DNA of 64,000 bases. It comes from Streptomyces sp. Ag109_O5-10. Its GTDB lineage: Bacteria > Actinomycetota > Actinomycetes > Streptomycetales > Streptomycetaceae. The stretch lies in contig NZ_FNTQ01000002.1 in NCBI RefSeq assembly GCF_900105755.1, forward strand, positions 1 through 64,000, read 5' to 3'. Under the pieces are notes generated by a model that did not search any database, had not been told where the DNA came from, and saw only the letters and a list, made by a program, of their open reading frames with translations. Both the position numbers and the translations under genes were made by a program. Positions 1-9,096 of the stretch are shown here, one piece after another (position 1 is the first letter of the stretch; each line of letters opens with the position of its first letter).

Positions 1-660
1 GGCCTGTTCTGGGTCTTGGAGGCAATGCGCGGCTGGTTGATCGCACGCTGCTCGAGACCGTTGTACCAACTCCTCGACGTACTGGCGTTCAGCGCCACAG
101 TGACTCGAGCGGGCACCCCGTACACCGAATCCATCAAGCTCAGCCAACGTGTCTCCCAGTTGGGGCAGCCCCTACGGACGTTCGCCGACCATGCCTCCTC
201 GGACTTCGGCAACCGGCAGGCTCTACGCAGCAACCTGGTCGACCACGTCAATCAGGTCGACGCAACCTTCGGCAAAGTGGCGAACCAACTCGTCAGCGAC
301 CGGGAGTCGTCAGCCCGGAAACTGGGAGAACTCGCTGCTCTCGGTGCGAACAGCATCGCTGTTGGCCGCTTCGCAGCAATACTGCCGGCAGAGGAACTCG
401 CGGTGGACGCCCCGCTCGAACCGGACCAGCTCGACGGCCGTCGCCTCGCAAAAGCCTGCCTGTGGAGCGTTGCGAGCGTAACTACCTTTTTCCTAGCCTT
501 ATCCCTATTGGGTGCACCTTCGGCGCTACTGCTACCTATGGCAATGATCGCCTTCATTGTGCTGGTGTACGGGATACTCGCCTTCCAGTACGGATTGCTG
601 GAAGCCAGTCGACTGACGCGCAGCATCGGAGGGTTCTTCTCCGCAAATCCGCCTATTTAG
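1..660 (+). CDS. Hypothetical protein with two C-terminal membrane helices (5' end may be cut off)
   Basis: I do not recognise the family. The frame is open from base 1, so the true start may lie outside the window; the first in-window starts are TTG at 16 and ATG at 25. The first two thirds are soluble and mostly helical. Two hydrophobic stretches follow near the C-terminus (around SVASVTTFFLALSLLG and LLPMAMIAFIVLVYGILAF), so it is probably anchored with a long cytoplasmic or extracytoplasmic head. It converges on the minus-strand gene at 780. This region has lower GC and more A/T-ending codons than the rest of the window, which suggests a different origin. Confidence 0.55.
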   Translation, partial: GLFWVLEAMRGWLIARCSRPLYQLLDVLAFSATVTRAGTPYTESIKLSQRVSQLGQPLRTFADHASSDFGNRQALRSNLVDHVNQVDATFGKVANQLVSDRESSARKLGELAALGANSIAVGRFAAILPAEELAVDAPLEPDQLDGRRLAKACLWSVASVTTFFLALSLLGAPSALLLPMAMIAFIVLVYGILAFQYGLLEASRLTRSIGGFFSANPPI

Positions 661-779
661 CTTCGAATCGTTATGGAAGCAACTTATTTAACATCAAGTG
701 TGGGCCACCACCCAGCTGGCCGCCCTTTAGTGGTCACATCGGCTCGGACTGACTGCGGAGCCCATACCGGGACCTGTCG

Positions 780-1985
780 TTACGCTGCTGGGAGTTCTGG
801 AAGGTGCGTTTTATCTGCCGACACTCCTCCGATCGCGAGGCCCAGCATGAGAGCCCCTTCGAGAGCAGATAGTACGGCGCCAATCTGTTCCCGCTCCTCT
901 GGCGATCCACTGTCGAAGTGTTTCATCTTCTGCAGCTTGTTACGTGCAGAGACGAGCACGCGTGCCAATACATCGTGAAGTGGGCTGGGACCTGTACCGT
1001 CATCGAACTGAGTGGGTTCACGCGGCAATACCGGTTCGCCACCGTAGATGAAGCACAACGATTCGGCACGCTTAGTTGGCTTCCGTACTCCATCTTGGAT
1101 GTGCGTGGTTTCCGGTTCGTCAGGAAAGTTGGTATCGACCCAGGCAAGAACGACACTGGGGGGAAATGCTTCGCGCATAATCCTATCAATCAGTTCGATG
1201 AGAGAATTAGCGGCTTGCGAGACACCGTCCTCGGAGTAGGTGAGCGCATCACGCGCCCCACGGATTTTCCGCACGAGCGATGAATTTGCTCGCTCAACTC
1301 TACGCATCGATGATTCGGTTACGAGTTTGCGGAACTTAGCCACAAGGTCATCCGACTCTTCCTTCTTCCATTCCTCTAGATCCGCCCCGCCTCCCGTGGC
1401 CCTAGCCATAGGAAGAGAGGAGAGCACCTTCTCTCCCAGAAATGCATCGAGACCGAGGACCATATCCACAGCATTAAATGCAAGGAACTGGGCTCGACTT
1501 GCAGGCTTGATCTGATTTTTGGAAACAAGAGAGAGTGCATCGCCCCACGCGATAGCGAACGGCATGAGTGCGCGCACTCCGCGCCGAACGGCCAACGCCA
1601 GGACGGCGGCATCCTCCTGGAAGGCTTGGATCAAAAGTCGATACCGGGCGGCACCCAAAAGCTTCTCAGCGAACTTACGATACGAGTCACCATTGAAATT
1701 CTCAAGCCATGTCTTCACTTCCTCGACGCCGCCGAATTCTTCGACGACGGAAGATATTATGCGCTCAAGGCGCTCTCCATCGTCGACGAAGCAGCTTTCG
1801 ATCTTTTCTTGCCATGGTCGGGAGTCGCCGGGATCCGTGAGTGCCTTGGCAACCGTCACCACGGCTTCCGCTACCAAGATCGCCGACTCTCTGATCCGCA
1901 GGGCTGCCAACAGAGCGGGATCGAGGCTCCGCACGTACGTAGCGAGACTCGACGTGTGGGTAGGAAAGGGGGACGGCTCTTGCAT
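780..1985 (-). CDS. Hypothetical soluble helical protein, about 401 aa
   Basis: Unrecognised. I prefer the ATG at 1985 because GAGG lies about 10 bases upstream; a GTG two codons earlier has a poor distance. The product is predicted soluble and strongly helical, with no signal peptide or membrane segment. It has charged heptad-like stretches in the middle (EEWKKEESDDLVAKFRKLV) and a conserved-looking segment SVVLAWVDTNFPDEPETTHI. Codon use and GC are lower than in neighbouring plasmid genes, as in the gene at 1-660, so the two probably arrived together. No function can be offered. Confidence 0.55.
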   Translation of the reverse strand: MQEPSPFPTHTSSLATYVRSLDPALLAALRIRESAILVAEAVVTVAKALTDPGDSRPWQEKIESCFVDDGERLERIISSVVEEFGGVEEVKTWLENFNGDSYRKFAEKLLGAARYRLLIQAFQEDAAVLALAVRRGVRALMPFAIAWGDALSLVSKNQIKPASRAQFLAFNAVDMVLGLDAFLGEKVLSSLPMARATGGGADLEEWKKEESDDLVAKFRKLVTESSMRRVERANSSLVRKIRGARDALTYSEDGVSQAANSLIELIDRIMREAFPPSVVLAWVDTNFPDEPETTHIQDGVRKPTKRAESLCFIYGGEPVLPREPTQFDDGTGPSPLHDVLARVLVSARNKLQKMKHFDSGSPEEREQIGAVLSALEGALMLGLAIGGVSADKTHLPELPAA

Positions 1986-2183
1986 GATCACTTAGCCTCG
2001 CTTCGCACTGTCGCACGCTCAGTGCAAAAGTATCGGGGCAAGTAATGTTGCTGGTACTGGGTTTCGAAGTCTCACCAGGTCCCGACGGCGCCAGCCCAAT
2101 TGACTGAGCAGTGTGTGATGACCATCGGGGCAGAGCCGTGGACGGCTCTCAGAGGACAGCTCCGGGTGAGTGGGCGCGGCGGG

Positions 2184-2340
2184 TCAGACCTCGATGGAGG
2201 CGACGACGACCACGGTGCGCAGGGCGGTAACGAAGTACAGGACGCGGACGGCTTCGACGTCGTCGGTGTACTGGCGCAGTTGGGGGCCGGTTGTGTCGCC
2301 TGGGATCGACGCGCCGATGTCGGGAGCGACGGAGATGACG
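2184..2340 (-). pseudogene. C-terminal remnant of a RelE/ParE-like toxin gene
   Basis: Read on the minus strand, this segment encodes roughly the last 50 residues of the toxin encoded at 5981-6253 (QLRQYTDDVEAVRVLYFVTA followed by LRTVVVVASIEV and a stop at 2184). Similarity stops abruptly near 2340, before the N-terminal half. With the intact gene at 5981 it forms a direct repeat bracketing the CoiA-like and HTH-membrane genes. Confidence 0.6.
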
Positions 2341-2405
2341 CATGTTGGCCCGTCCGAGGTCAGGCCGGGCCAACGTCACGTCGGGGGTGGGCGAGTCGGA
2401 CTTGT

Positions 2406-3701
2406 TCAGCGGCGGCAGCGACGTGCCAGGAGCGACCGCCAGGTGAAGCGCAGGCGCCGGACGCCGGGAGAGGGTGCCTTCTGGGGCAGGTCGAGGTGGA
2501 CAAGCGGACGCGGCGGCTCAGCGGCAGCAGTGGGCGCTGGCGTCGGCGCTGTGGTGGCGTCGGCGGGTTCGCTGGTGGCGGTAGTCGTTGCCGGGAGGGC
2601 GAGCTGGGTGGGGGTGGTCTGTGTGCGCTGCTGGGCGTGTTCACGGGCGCGGCGGCGTCGGTGACGTTCGCGGCCGTGTTCGGCGCGTTCCAGGGCGGAC
2701 ATGGTGGCGTGGGCGCAGGCGGGGCGGAAGTCGTTCCGTTTGCCCAGGGCGAGCAGCGGCTGGGGGACCAGGCCCCACCATGTGGCGCCGTCGGCGGGTT
2801 GCGGGTGGGAGATGGTCCAGTCCCGTTTCCAGGAGGCCATGTCTCCGCTCCAGTCCTCTCCGGCCTGGTGGGTGTAGGTGCGCTGGTGGCCGCCGTAGGG
2901 GAGGAGCAGGGTGTCGTCGGCGAGCCAGCACACGGTGGCGCCGGCGGCGGCGAGCTGCCGCTGGGCGGGGGAGGGGCGCACTTTGGTATGCGCGATCGTT
3001 TTGCCGTAGGGCTGGACGTTGACGGTTCCGGCCACGTCGCAGTGCAGGGGGTCGTCGCGGTCGAATACCCACCAGTGAGCGGTCAAGGTCGGGTACTGGG
3101 TGCGGGTCTGGGTGAGGCGACGAGTGACGGCGGCCGGTGTGAGGAGGCGGCGCGGTCGCTCCAGGACGACGACGTGCTCGCCGCGGCGCACGATCAGGGC
3201 GGGCGGTATGTCCCAGCGCTGTCCGGCGAGTTCGACGTCGATGCGCAGGCTCAGACTCCCGTCGGGAAAGACGTGAAGGAGCTGTTCGTACAGGGCGAGC
3301 ATGGTGGTGAGGTCGGCCTGGATGTCGGCCTGGTGCTGGGCGGGGGCCGGGCAGTGGTCGGCGCCGGAGGAGACGGTGTCGTGGCGGAAGCGAGGCGTGA
3401 AGCGGGAGTCGGGGCTGGAGGGCCACTGCAGGATCAGCCGGTGGCCGCAGGCCAAGCACCGGTAGCGACCGTCGGCGCGGCCGTGAGGCAGCCGGGCGGA
3501 GGCGGCGGCATCGCGGCGCAGGTCGATGATCCGTCCGTGGTCGGCGACGTCGACGGCGAACTGGCCCATCCGCGGCAACTTGCTGCGTGCACTGCGGCGC
3601 GCGACACCGGTGGACAGAGCAAGTGGGCGGGGAGGGGCACCAGGAGTGGTACCAGGGCGGGGCGAGCGGGTGGGGGTGGTGCCGGTGGCGGAGAGGGCCA
3701 T
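2406..3701 (-). CDS. CoiA-like protein with N-terminal zinc-binding segment
   Basis: The start is placed at ATG 3701; the frame runs further upstream, but that stretch would overlap the promoter region of the divergent gene at 3940. Residues about 50-90 read GRYRCLACGHRLIL then a Phe-Arg-His and a later Cys, the CxxC...FRH...C pattern at the start of competence protein CoiA-like proteins. The middle part (GEHVVVLERPRRLLT, WWVFDRDDPLH) looks like a nuclease-type alpha/beta domain. The last 120 residues are low-complexity Ala/Thr/Pro. CoiA relatives bind or cut DNA, and in actinobacterial mobile elements the family is of unknown role. The assignment is by motif only. Confidence 0.5.
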   Translation of the reverse strand: MALSATGTTPTRSPRPGTTPGAPPRPLALSTGVARRSARSKLPRMGQFAVDVADHGRIIDLRRDAAASARLPHGRADGRYRCLACGHRLILQWPSSPDSRFTPRFRHDTVSSGADHCPAPAQHQADIQADLTTMLALYEQLLHVFPDGSLSLRIDVELAGQRWDIPPALIVRRGEHVVVLERPRRLLTPAAVTRRLTQTRTQYPTLTAHWWVFDRDDPLHCDVAGTVNVQPYGKTIAHTKVRPSPAQRQLAAAGATVCWLADDTLLLPYGGHQRTYTHQAGEDWSGDMASWKRDWTISHPQPADGATWWGLVPQPLLALGKRNDFRPACAHATMSALERAEHGRERHRRRRAREHAQQRTQTTPTQLALPATTTATSEPADATTAPTPAPTAAAEPPRPLVHLDLPQKAPSPGVRRLRFTWRSLLARRCRR

Positions 3702-3939
3702 GCGGTGGGACTCCAGGTTCGGGAAGGGACGGGGCGTTAAGAGGAGCCTTGCCCGGATGGAGTTGTCCGTCAGTTGTTCGGTCGCGTTTTCGCAGGTGGC
3801 GGCCGGACATGGCCGGACTGGTTCGGACAGGCATCTGTGACCGGACAACGTTCCGGCGCGCTCTGTCGCCAGTTTCTGACTGTCCGTACGCTGATCGTCG
3901 GGGTACGGCGAGGGGACAGCCGGATGGCGGGGAGGGGTC

Positions 3940-5919
3940 ATGGCGGAGAAGAGCCCGGGCGGTCGGGGATATGGCGGGTTCCACAAGGACGCGACGCCCG
4001 AGAGCATCGAGCTGGCGAAGTTCCTGCGCGGCCTGGTGACGCGGGCGAGTAAGACGCAGCGGGATCTGGAGGAACCCACCGGCTACGGAAAAAGCACCAT
4101 CTCCTCATTCCTGAGCGGCGAGACCGTGCCTTCTCAGGCCTTCGTCGAGAAACTGGTCACTCACGTCACCCATCCCCGTCAGCGACCGGCGTGCATGGGG
4201 GAAGCGTTACGTCTGTTCGTCGCTGCTCAGCGCCCGAAGCCAGCCCCGGTGCTTCCCGTGCCGCGGACGGCGGTGCAGGACGATCCGTCGGCGGCGTTGG
4301 CCAGCGTCGCGGCAACTGCCCAGGACCAGGCCGCGAAGGCCCACGAACAACTCTCACAAGCCCACGAACGCAACCGGGAGCTGATAGAGGAGCGGGGCCG
4401 TACCCAGCAGCTGGTACTGAGCCTCAGCCGGTTCACCGCCGAGCTGCAGCAGCAGGTCACGACTCTGCAGGACCAGTTCGACGAGGAAAATGAAGAGAAC
4501 GGGGCACGTCTTCGCCAGCTCACCGACCAGTTAAAGGCGGCGCAAAGAGAGCTGCGGCGGGCGCGGGCCGGCCGAGACGAGACCGAGGTTCTCCTGGCTC
4601 GGCTGCGTAAGCGCAGTGACGAGCTGGAGGAGGAACTCGCTCAGTCCCGCCGAACCGTCACCTCCTTCGAAGAGTCCGGGCTGCCGCCGATGCCGGAGGA
4701 GCTCCAGGAGGCTTTCTTCCGTGCCGACTTCGATGCGGCCCTTCGCGCCGCTGAAGGGTTCCTCAATGACGGCCAGCGGCGACGGGACGCGGTCAGCGAT
4801 GAGTGGAGTGTGATCCGCCCTCGCCGGTCAGCGATGCGGACCGTCGATCGTCTACAGACCGGCTGTCATCTGCTGGCACGCGCATTCGGGTGCCTGGCGA
4901 TGATGTCCGCAGCGGCGCTCCTCGTGGCGGCCGCCAGATCCGGCGCGGGCGGCTGGACGTTCCTGCTCAGCATGCTGATGCTGGTCGGCGTCGGCGTCGT
5001 CAGTGATCCCTGGGGTCCGGTGGCGCAGCTGTGGCCGGCCATCCGCGCCGGATTGCGCCGGGAGCCATTGTCTCGGCCCATCACCATCAGCGCGCGGGCC
5101 ATGGCCGTGCGGGCAGGACGGTGCCTGATCGCCGGGCTGGCCGCGACCGGCGCCGCACTGAGCGTGGAATGCTCGGTGCAGTGGAGCGCCTGGTGGCTGG
5201 TGCCGCTGCTGCCGGCGACCGCCGCGTGCGCTGGGTATGCAGTGTTCGGCCACGATCCGCGCGTCGTCCTCCTGGTGCAGGAGGTCGTGGGTGAACTGGG
5301 CGCGGACTTCAAGACTCCGCCGCATCCGCACCGCGCACCGGCAGCCGCGATGGGAATGACGTCGCCGATCGTCTTGAGCGACTCCGAATGGCTAGAGGCG
5401 CGACGAAAGGACATCGGGGACTCCCTGACGGGTGGCTGGCGTCAGAGCGCCCTGTGGATCAAGCTGCTCGTCCTGTTCTCCGCCTTCCTGGTCGGCATCG
5501 CCGTCGTCGGCGTACTGGCCAACACCGTGTCGAGCAGGGCCCACACGTGGCATCCCGCGGGCGGCTGGCACTGGCACAACGTGGCCGCAACGATCGACGA
5601 CCCAGTCCACGCCTACCTGACCACGCACTCCGCCGGACTGCCGCTCCCCGTCACCACACTGCATCTGCTGTGGATCGCCAGCGGCGCGGCGCTACTCCTG
5701 ATGAGCTTCCTGTTCGGCGGCTTCGGGGCGCGGACGACCTGGATTCTGTGGGGTGCCGCAACCGTCCTCATGGTCTGGTCGGGCACGCCAGGGGGCGCCC
5801 GTCAGGTAGCAGCCGGCCTCGCCGTGATTGCTTGGGGGCTGGCGTCGATCCCTGCAATGCGGGGCCTCAACCTGCGCTCGATCACGTCGCAAAGCGTGAT
5901 CGTGTCGAAGGACTCCTAG
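3940..5919 (+). CDS. HTH, coiled-coil and multi-pass membrane protein, 659 aa
   Basis: Three parts are visible. Residues about 20-85 form an XRE-like helix-turn-helix (DLEEPTGYGKSTISSFLSGE) with the look of Streptomyces regulators. Residues about 110-265 are a long charged coiled coil rich in Gln/Glu/Arg. From about 300 onward there are at least eight hydrophobic segments (for example MMSAAALLVAAARS, LLVLFSAFLVGIAVVGVLA, ILWGAATVLMVWSG). A DNA-binding domain tethered to a polytopic membrane domain is unusual. It starts 238 bp from the divergent CoiA-like gene. A membrane-bound one-component regulator or a membrane anchor for DNA are both possible; no known family is claimed. Confidence 0.6.
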   Translation: MAEKSPGGRGYGGFHKDATPESIELAKFLRGLVTRASKTQRDLEEPTGYGKSTISSFLSGETVPSQAFVEKLVTHVTHPRQRPACMGEALRLFVAAQRPKPAPVLPVPRTAVQDDPSAALASVAATAQDQAAKAHEQLSQAHERNRELIEERGRTQQLVLSLSRFTAELQQQVTTLQDQFDEENEENGARLRQLTDQLKAAQRELRRARAGRDETEVLLARLRKRSDELEEELAQSRRTVTSFEESGLPPMPEELQEAFFRADFDAALRAAEGFLNDGQRRRDAVSDEWSVIRPRRSAMRTVDRLQTGCHLLARAFGCLAMMSAAALLVAAARSGAGGWTFLLSMLMLVGVGVVSDPWGPVAQLWPAIRAGLRREPLSRPITISARAMAVRAGRCLIAGLAATGAALSVECSVQWSAWWLVPLLPATAACAGYAVFGHDPRVVLLVQEVVGELGADFKTPPHPHRAPAAAMGMTSPIVLSDSEWLEARRKDIGDSLTGGWRQSALWIKLLVLFSAFLVGIAVVGVLANTVSSRAHTWHPAGGWHWHNVAATIDDPVHAYLTTHSAGLPLPVTTLHLLWIASGAALLLMSFLFGGFGARTTWILWGAATVLMVWSGTPGGARQVAAGLAVIAWGLASIPAMRGLNLRSITSQSVIVSKDS

Positions 5920-5980
5920 CGCGCGGGCGTGCCGCCCCAGGAATGCCATGTCACAGCTCCGCGATAGACAGCAGGATGAG

Positions 5981-6253
5981 TCAGACCTCGATGTAGGCGA
6001 CGACGACCACGGTGCGCAGGGCGGTGACGAAGTACAGGATCCGTACGGCTTCGATGTCGTCGGTGTACTGGCGCAGCTGGGGGCCGGTGGTGTCGCCGGG
6101 GATCGGCGCGCCGGCGTCGGGGTCGACGGAGATGACGACCAGGGCGCGGTCCAGGGCGTGGATGTCCGCCTCGCTGGTGATGTTCTCTAGTTGCTTGGCG
6201 GCGGAGTCGGAGAAGGCGATCCGGGCGCGGCGGGGCCCGTGGCCCGACGTCAT
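5981..6253 (-). CDS. RelE/ParE-superfamily-like toxin
   Basis: A 90-residue protein with the size and pattern of RelE/ParE ribonuclease or gyrase-poison folds: an N-terminal strand (ARIAFSDSAAKQL), helices (ENITSEADIHALDRALV), then strands (VRILYFVTALRTVVVVAYIEV). Its ATG shares one base with the TGA of the upstream gene (TGATG at 6251-6255), the tight coupling usual for antitoxin-toxin operons. A truncated second copy of this gene lies at 2184-2340. The toxin call rests on size, pattern and operon shape and has not been checked against a profile. Confidence 0.6.
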   Translation of the reverse strand: MTSGHGPRRARIAFSDSAAKQLENITSEADIHALDRALVVISVDPDAGAPIPGDTTGPQLRQYTDDIEAVRILYFVTALRTVVVVAYIEV

Positions 6254-6489
6254 CAGGCGACGGCCGGCCGCTGCGCGGCGAGCCGGGCGAGGTGCGCCTC
6301 GCGCAGTTCTTCCCACGGCGTGCAGTCGTCGGGCGAGGGGAGCCCGTTCTCGGCAATGTCCTCCAGGACGGCGGCGAACTGGTCGGCCCGCTCGCGGGTC
6401 TGGGCCGCGTAGGCGCGGACGGCGTCGGCGGCTGCGGGCTCCAGCTGCTGCCGGACGGCTCCGTCGGCGGGGGCCGGCTGGTCGGTCAT
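6253..6489 (-). CDS. Probable antitoxin partner of the RelE/ParE-like toxin
   Basis: A 78-residue acidic, helical protein encoded directly upstream of, and overlapping, the toxin-like gene. It has no clear DNA-binding motif; most of it is amphipathic helix (AAADAVRAYAAQTRERADQF) followed by an acidic tail containing PSPDDCTPWEELREAH. The order antitoxin then toxin, the one-base overlap and the small sizes support a type II toxin-antitoxin operon. Confidence 0.5.
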   Translation of the reverse strand: MTDQPAPADGAVRQQLEPAAADAVRAYAAQTRERADQFAAVLEDIAENGLPSPDDCTPWEELREAHLARLAAQRPAVA

Positions 6490-7028
6490 CGGAGCCTCCA
6501 GGCGCAGGACTGGCGTGTGCCTTCACGGTATCGCCGTAGAGGGCAGCGGGGGTGACTACCGGAAGTTGTTGTTCGCCGGGCTGCTGCACCAGGAAGAGCT
6601 CCGCAGGACAACGGTGTCGGATGGGGGCGCGTTCATCCGGAAAGGATGCTTCCTGTGTGATGTTGGGCACGCGATGGGCGGGAACTGGCTTGCGGGGCTG
6701 GACGTACCGTGTACGCGAAGCCACGTTGTTGGGCTTCGGATTCCGTTGTGCCGAGTCTGTGAGCCCAGCGTGACGCGGGTAGCGGGCACGCGATGCCCGG
6801 GATTGGGCACCGAGTGCCTGCTGAGGGGCGGAGGCAAACAGGCGGCCCTCATCCTACGCATCCTGCACCGGAACTTGACGGGACAGCAGGTCCTGCGGCG
6901 CTCGGGTAAAGTTCGGCCATCCGTCTCTCCAGGGGCTCATGCACGCTCGTGCCTCCCCGGGAGTCCACGAAGGCATGTGGGCCTCCGACGGGGGACCTGC
7001 GAAATCCGCAGGCCCTCACGGAAATGGG
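6490..7028. other. Intergenic stretch without a convincing gene
   Basis: Open frames here are short, have atypical codon use and lack ribosome binding sites. It should contain the promoter for the minus-strand toxin-antitoxin operon. Nothing else is recognised. Confidence 0.4.
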
Positions 7029-7172
7029 GTGACGGTCCCGATGGTTGTGCAGGATCTGCCAGAGGGGCACTGCCTGTGCTGCAGCAGGCGAGGTCGGTTC
7101 TACCGGATCGCTCGCTGGCTGGGGCCGGTCTACACGGTCTACCGGATCGTGTCGGACCACTGGCCCTGGTAA
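7029..7172 (+). CDS. Possible small cysteine-containing protein
   Basis: A 43-47 residue frame (GTG at 7029 or ATG at 7041) ending LGPVYTVYRIVSDHWPW with a CLCC motif in the middle. It is supported only by the perfect terminator-like hairpin that starts 8 bases after its stop codon. Unrecognised and possibly not real. Confidence 0.3.
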   Translation: MTVPMVVQDLPEGHCLCCSRRGRFYRIARWLGPVYTVYRIVSDHWPW

Positions 7173-7180
7173 TGCGGAAA

Positions 7181-7202
7181 GCCCCGACCTGACGGTCGGG
7201 GC
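7181..7202 (+). terminator. Perfect 9-bp hairpin
   Basis: GCCCCGACC, four-base loop TGAC, GGTCGGGGC. It follows the small frame ending at 7172 and lacks a U-tract. Confidence 0.5.
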
Positions 7203-7226
7203 CCGCGTCTGCAGACGGTGTGCGAG

Positions 7227-7277
7227 GAAGGCCTCACCCTAGGCTTCGCGGGCTCGTGGGTGGGGCCTTCTTGTTTT
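7227..7277 (+). terminator. Strong hairpin followed by a T-rich tract
   Basis: A 13-bp stem (GAAGGCCTCACCC pairing with GGGTGGGGCCTTC, one G-U) is followed by TTGTTTT. It is the most classical intrinsic terminator in this part of the window and insulates the left region from the insertion element. Confidence 0.65.
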
Positions 7278-7617
7278 CCCGAATGCGGTTACCGTCGCGT
7301 AGTGCAAGCGAACACCGACTTTTGTGGTACCCGTCACACTCTCGCGCGGTGACTTCCCCATCGTGCCTCAACTTGTGCTGGATATGCGACAGCTGACTGC
7401 ATGCTGATCAGAACCCAGACTTTGCGCTACGCCCGTAATACCCCAGCTTGAGGGTGGTTTGGAAGGCTCGATCCCGCTTGCAATGTGGCGCACATCACAC
7501 ACCCCATGGGGTGAGTGTTCGCACTCCCGAGCGAAGTTATATGGGGCGTTTTGCCGGGTGTTCTCCTGGTGGGAAGTCACGGACTAGATCACTCCGCTTG
7601 TGAGCGGAGGTACTTTA

Positions 7618-7634
7618 GACACCGTTTCCTTTGG
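7618..7634 (+). repeat. Left terminal inverted repeat of the IS
   Basis: GACACCGTTTCCTTTGG, matching 9097-9113 perfectly on the opposite strand. Confidence 0.8.
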
Positions 7635-7658
7635 TGCTGCTGGGTCGTTGGGTGATTT

Positions 7659-8479
7659 GTGACAGACCTGGTTGAGCGGCTGGTTCCGGATGACTTGTGG
7701 GTGCTGTTCCGGCGAGTGGTGCCACCCATGGAGATCAAGCGTCCGCAGGGCGGTGGACGGCGTCGGGCGGGTGACCGCGAAACGCTGGCCGCCATCATCT
7801 TCGTAGCCAATTCAGGCTGTACGTGGCGGCAACTGCCGCCGGTCTTCGGCCCTGCATGGCCTACCGTCTACCGTCGCTTTGCCCAATGGAGTCGGGGGCG
7901 CGTCTGGGCCCGACTGCATCGCGTCCTCCTCGACGAGCTCGGTGCCCGAGGCGACCTGGACTGGTCGCGGTGCGCGATCGACTCCGTCAGCCTGAGGGCG
8001 TCAAAAGGGGGCTACTGACTGGACCGAATCCGACCGACCGTGGCAAGAGCGGATCGAAAATCCACCTGATCACCGACCGCAACGGCCTGCCCCTGTCGCT
8101 GGGCATCTCCGCCGCCAACACCCACGACAGCCTTGGACTCAAGCCGCTCGTGTGTGGCATCCCGCCGATTCGCTCCCGGCGCGGACCACGTCGACGACGG
8201 CCGGCGAAACTGCATGCCGACAAGGGATACGACTACGACCACCTGCGCAAATGGCTCCGACAGCGGGGCATTCGTCACCGCATCGCCCGCAAAGGGATTG
8301 AGTCCTCACACAGGCTCGGTCGACACCGCTGGGTGGTCGAGCGCACGGTGTCCTGGCTGGCCGGATGCCGCCGCCTACACCGTCGCTACGAGCGCAAGGC
8401 CGAGCACTTCCTGGCCTTCGTAGGCATCGCCGCTGCCTTGATCAGCCACCGCAGGCTGGCACGCTCGCCGGCCGCCTAG
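7659..8479 (+). CDS. IS5-family transposase made from two frames by -1 frameshift
   Basis: The first frame (7659-8018, 119 aa) holds the N-terminal DUF4096-like region and the first catalytic Asp (CAIDSVSLRA). The second, in the -1 frame, continues from about 8010 to 8479 and holds the second Asp (ISAANTHDSL) and the Glu (HRWVVERTVSWL), so the DDE triad is complete only after a shift. The likely slip site is the run AAAAGGGGG at 8003-8011, just before the first-frame TGA. This is the IS427-type arrangement, in which frameshifting makes the full transposase. The gene looks intact. Its TAG overlaps the stop of the passenger gene. Confidence 0.8.
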
Positions 8480-9012
8480 GCGAGGGCTCTGGCCAGACGG
8501 CGATAGCCCAGCTCCTGCGCGCCCAGAACCTGACGAAGCCTATCAAGGCCGCCAGCCTCCAACTCTCGCTGAGCGTCGATCTGACAGGCCCGTTCGTAGG
8601 ACATCAGGCTGCCGCCAGGGTCAATCTCAAGGCCGATCGAACCCGGCCACAGGGCTGCGGTGCTTCGAGCAAGGGAGTGGATCTCTGGCAAACCGTAATG
8701 CTCATCAGGTTGCTCAAGCGCCTGCAAGATTCGCCCCATCAGCATGAAGCCGGCCTGGGTGAATGGTGCGGCACGGTCCACCGAGTAGCTGCTCTGAGCA
8801 GCATCCAGGCCGGACCGAGCATGTTGCAGTACATCCTGATCGAGCGTCCGACCTGGTGCGCCCCGCAGACCGGCCCGTAGACCTGCATCGGCAAGGTAGT
8901 ACGGGTCAGCGAGTCCAGCCCGCTCAGCGAGGATGTACAGGGCCCCTCCGATCCGCAGTCCAGTCGAGCATGCCAGCGCCCGCGCCGACGTGCTGTCCAA
9001 GTCTCCGTGCAT
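8476..9012 (-). CDS. Passenger gene inside the IS, unknown function
   Basis: A 178-residue protein, unrecognised. It is soluble and helical, with no cysteines beyond a few and no clear catalytic motif; a central segment reads FTQAGFMLMGRILQALEQPDEHYGLPEIHSLA. It lies wholly between the inverted repeats and is convergent with the transposase. The two genes end in the same CTAG (8476-8479), each using it as a stop, which suggests the two have travelled together. It may aid transposition or be cargo. Confidence 0.55.
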   Translation of the reverse strand: MHGDLDSTSARALACSTGLRIGGALYILAERAGLADPYYLADAGLRAGLRGAPGRTLDQDVLQHARSGLDAAQSSYSVDRAAPFTQAGFMLMGRILQALEQPDEHYGLPEIHSLARSTAALWPGSIGLEIDPGGSLMSYERACQIDAQRELEAGGLDRLRQVLGAQELGYRRLARALA

Positions 9013-9096
9013 GATCGGACCAACCTCGCAGACATAGTGGATCAGGGCGGCCCCACCGTACTGCCACCATGAACCCGCACCCTGGCGTGACTACGG

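Noticed and set aside
2100..3740. A 546-codon plus-strand frame
   Set aside because: It is antisense to the CoiA-like gene, is Gly/Val-rich without motifs, and arises from the GC-rich third positions of the minus-strand gene.
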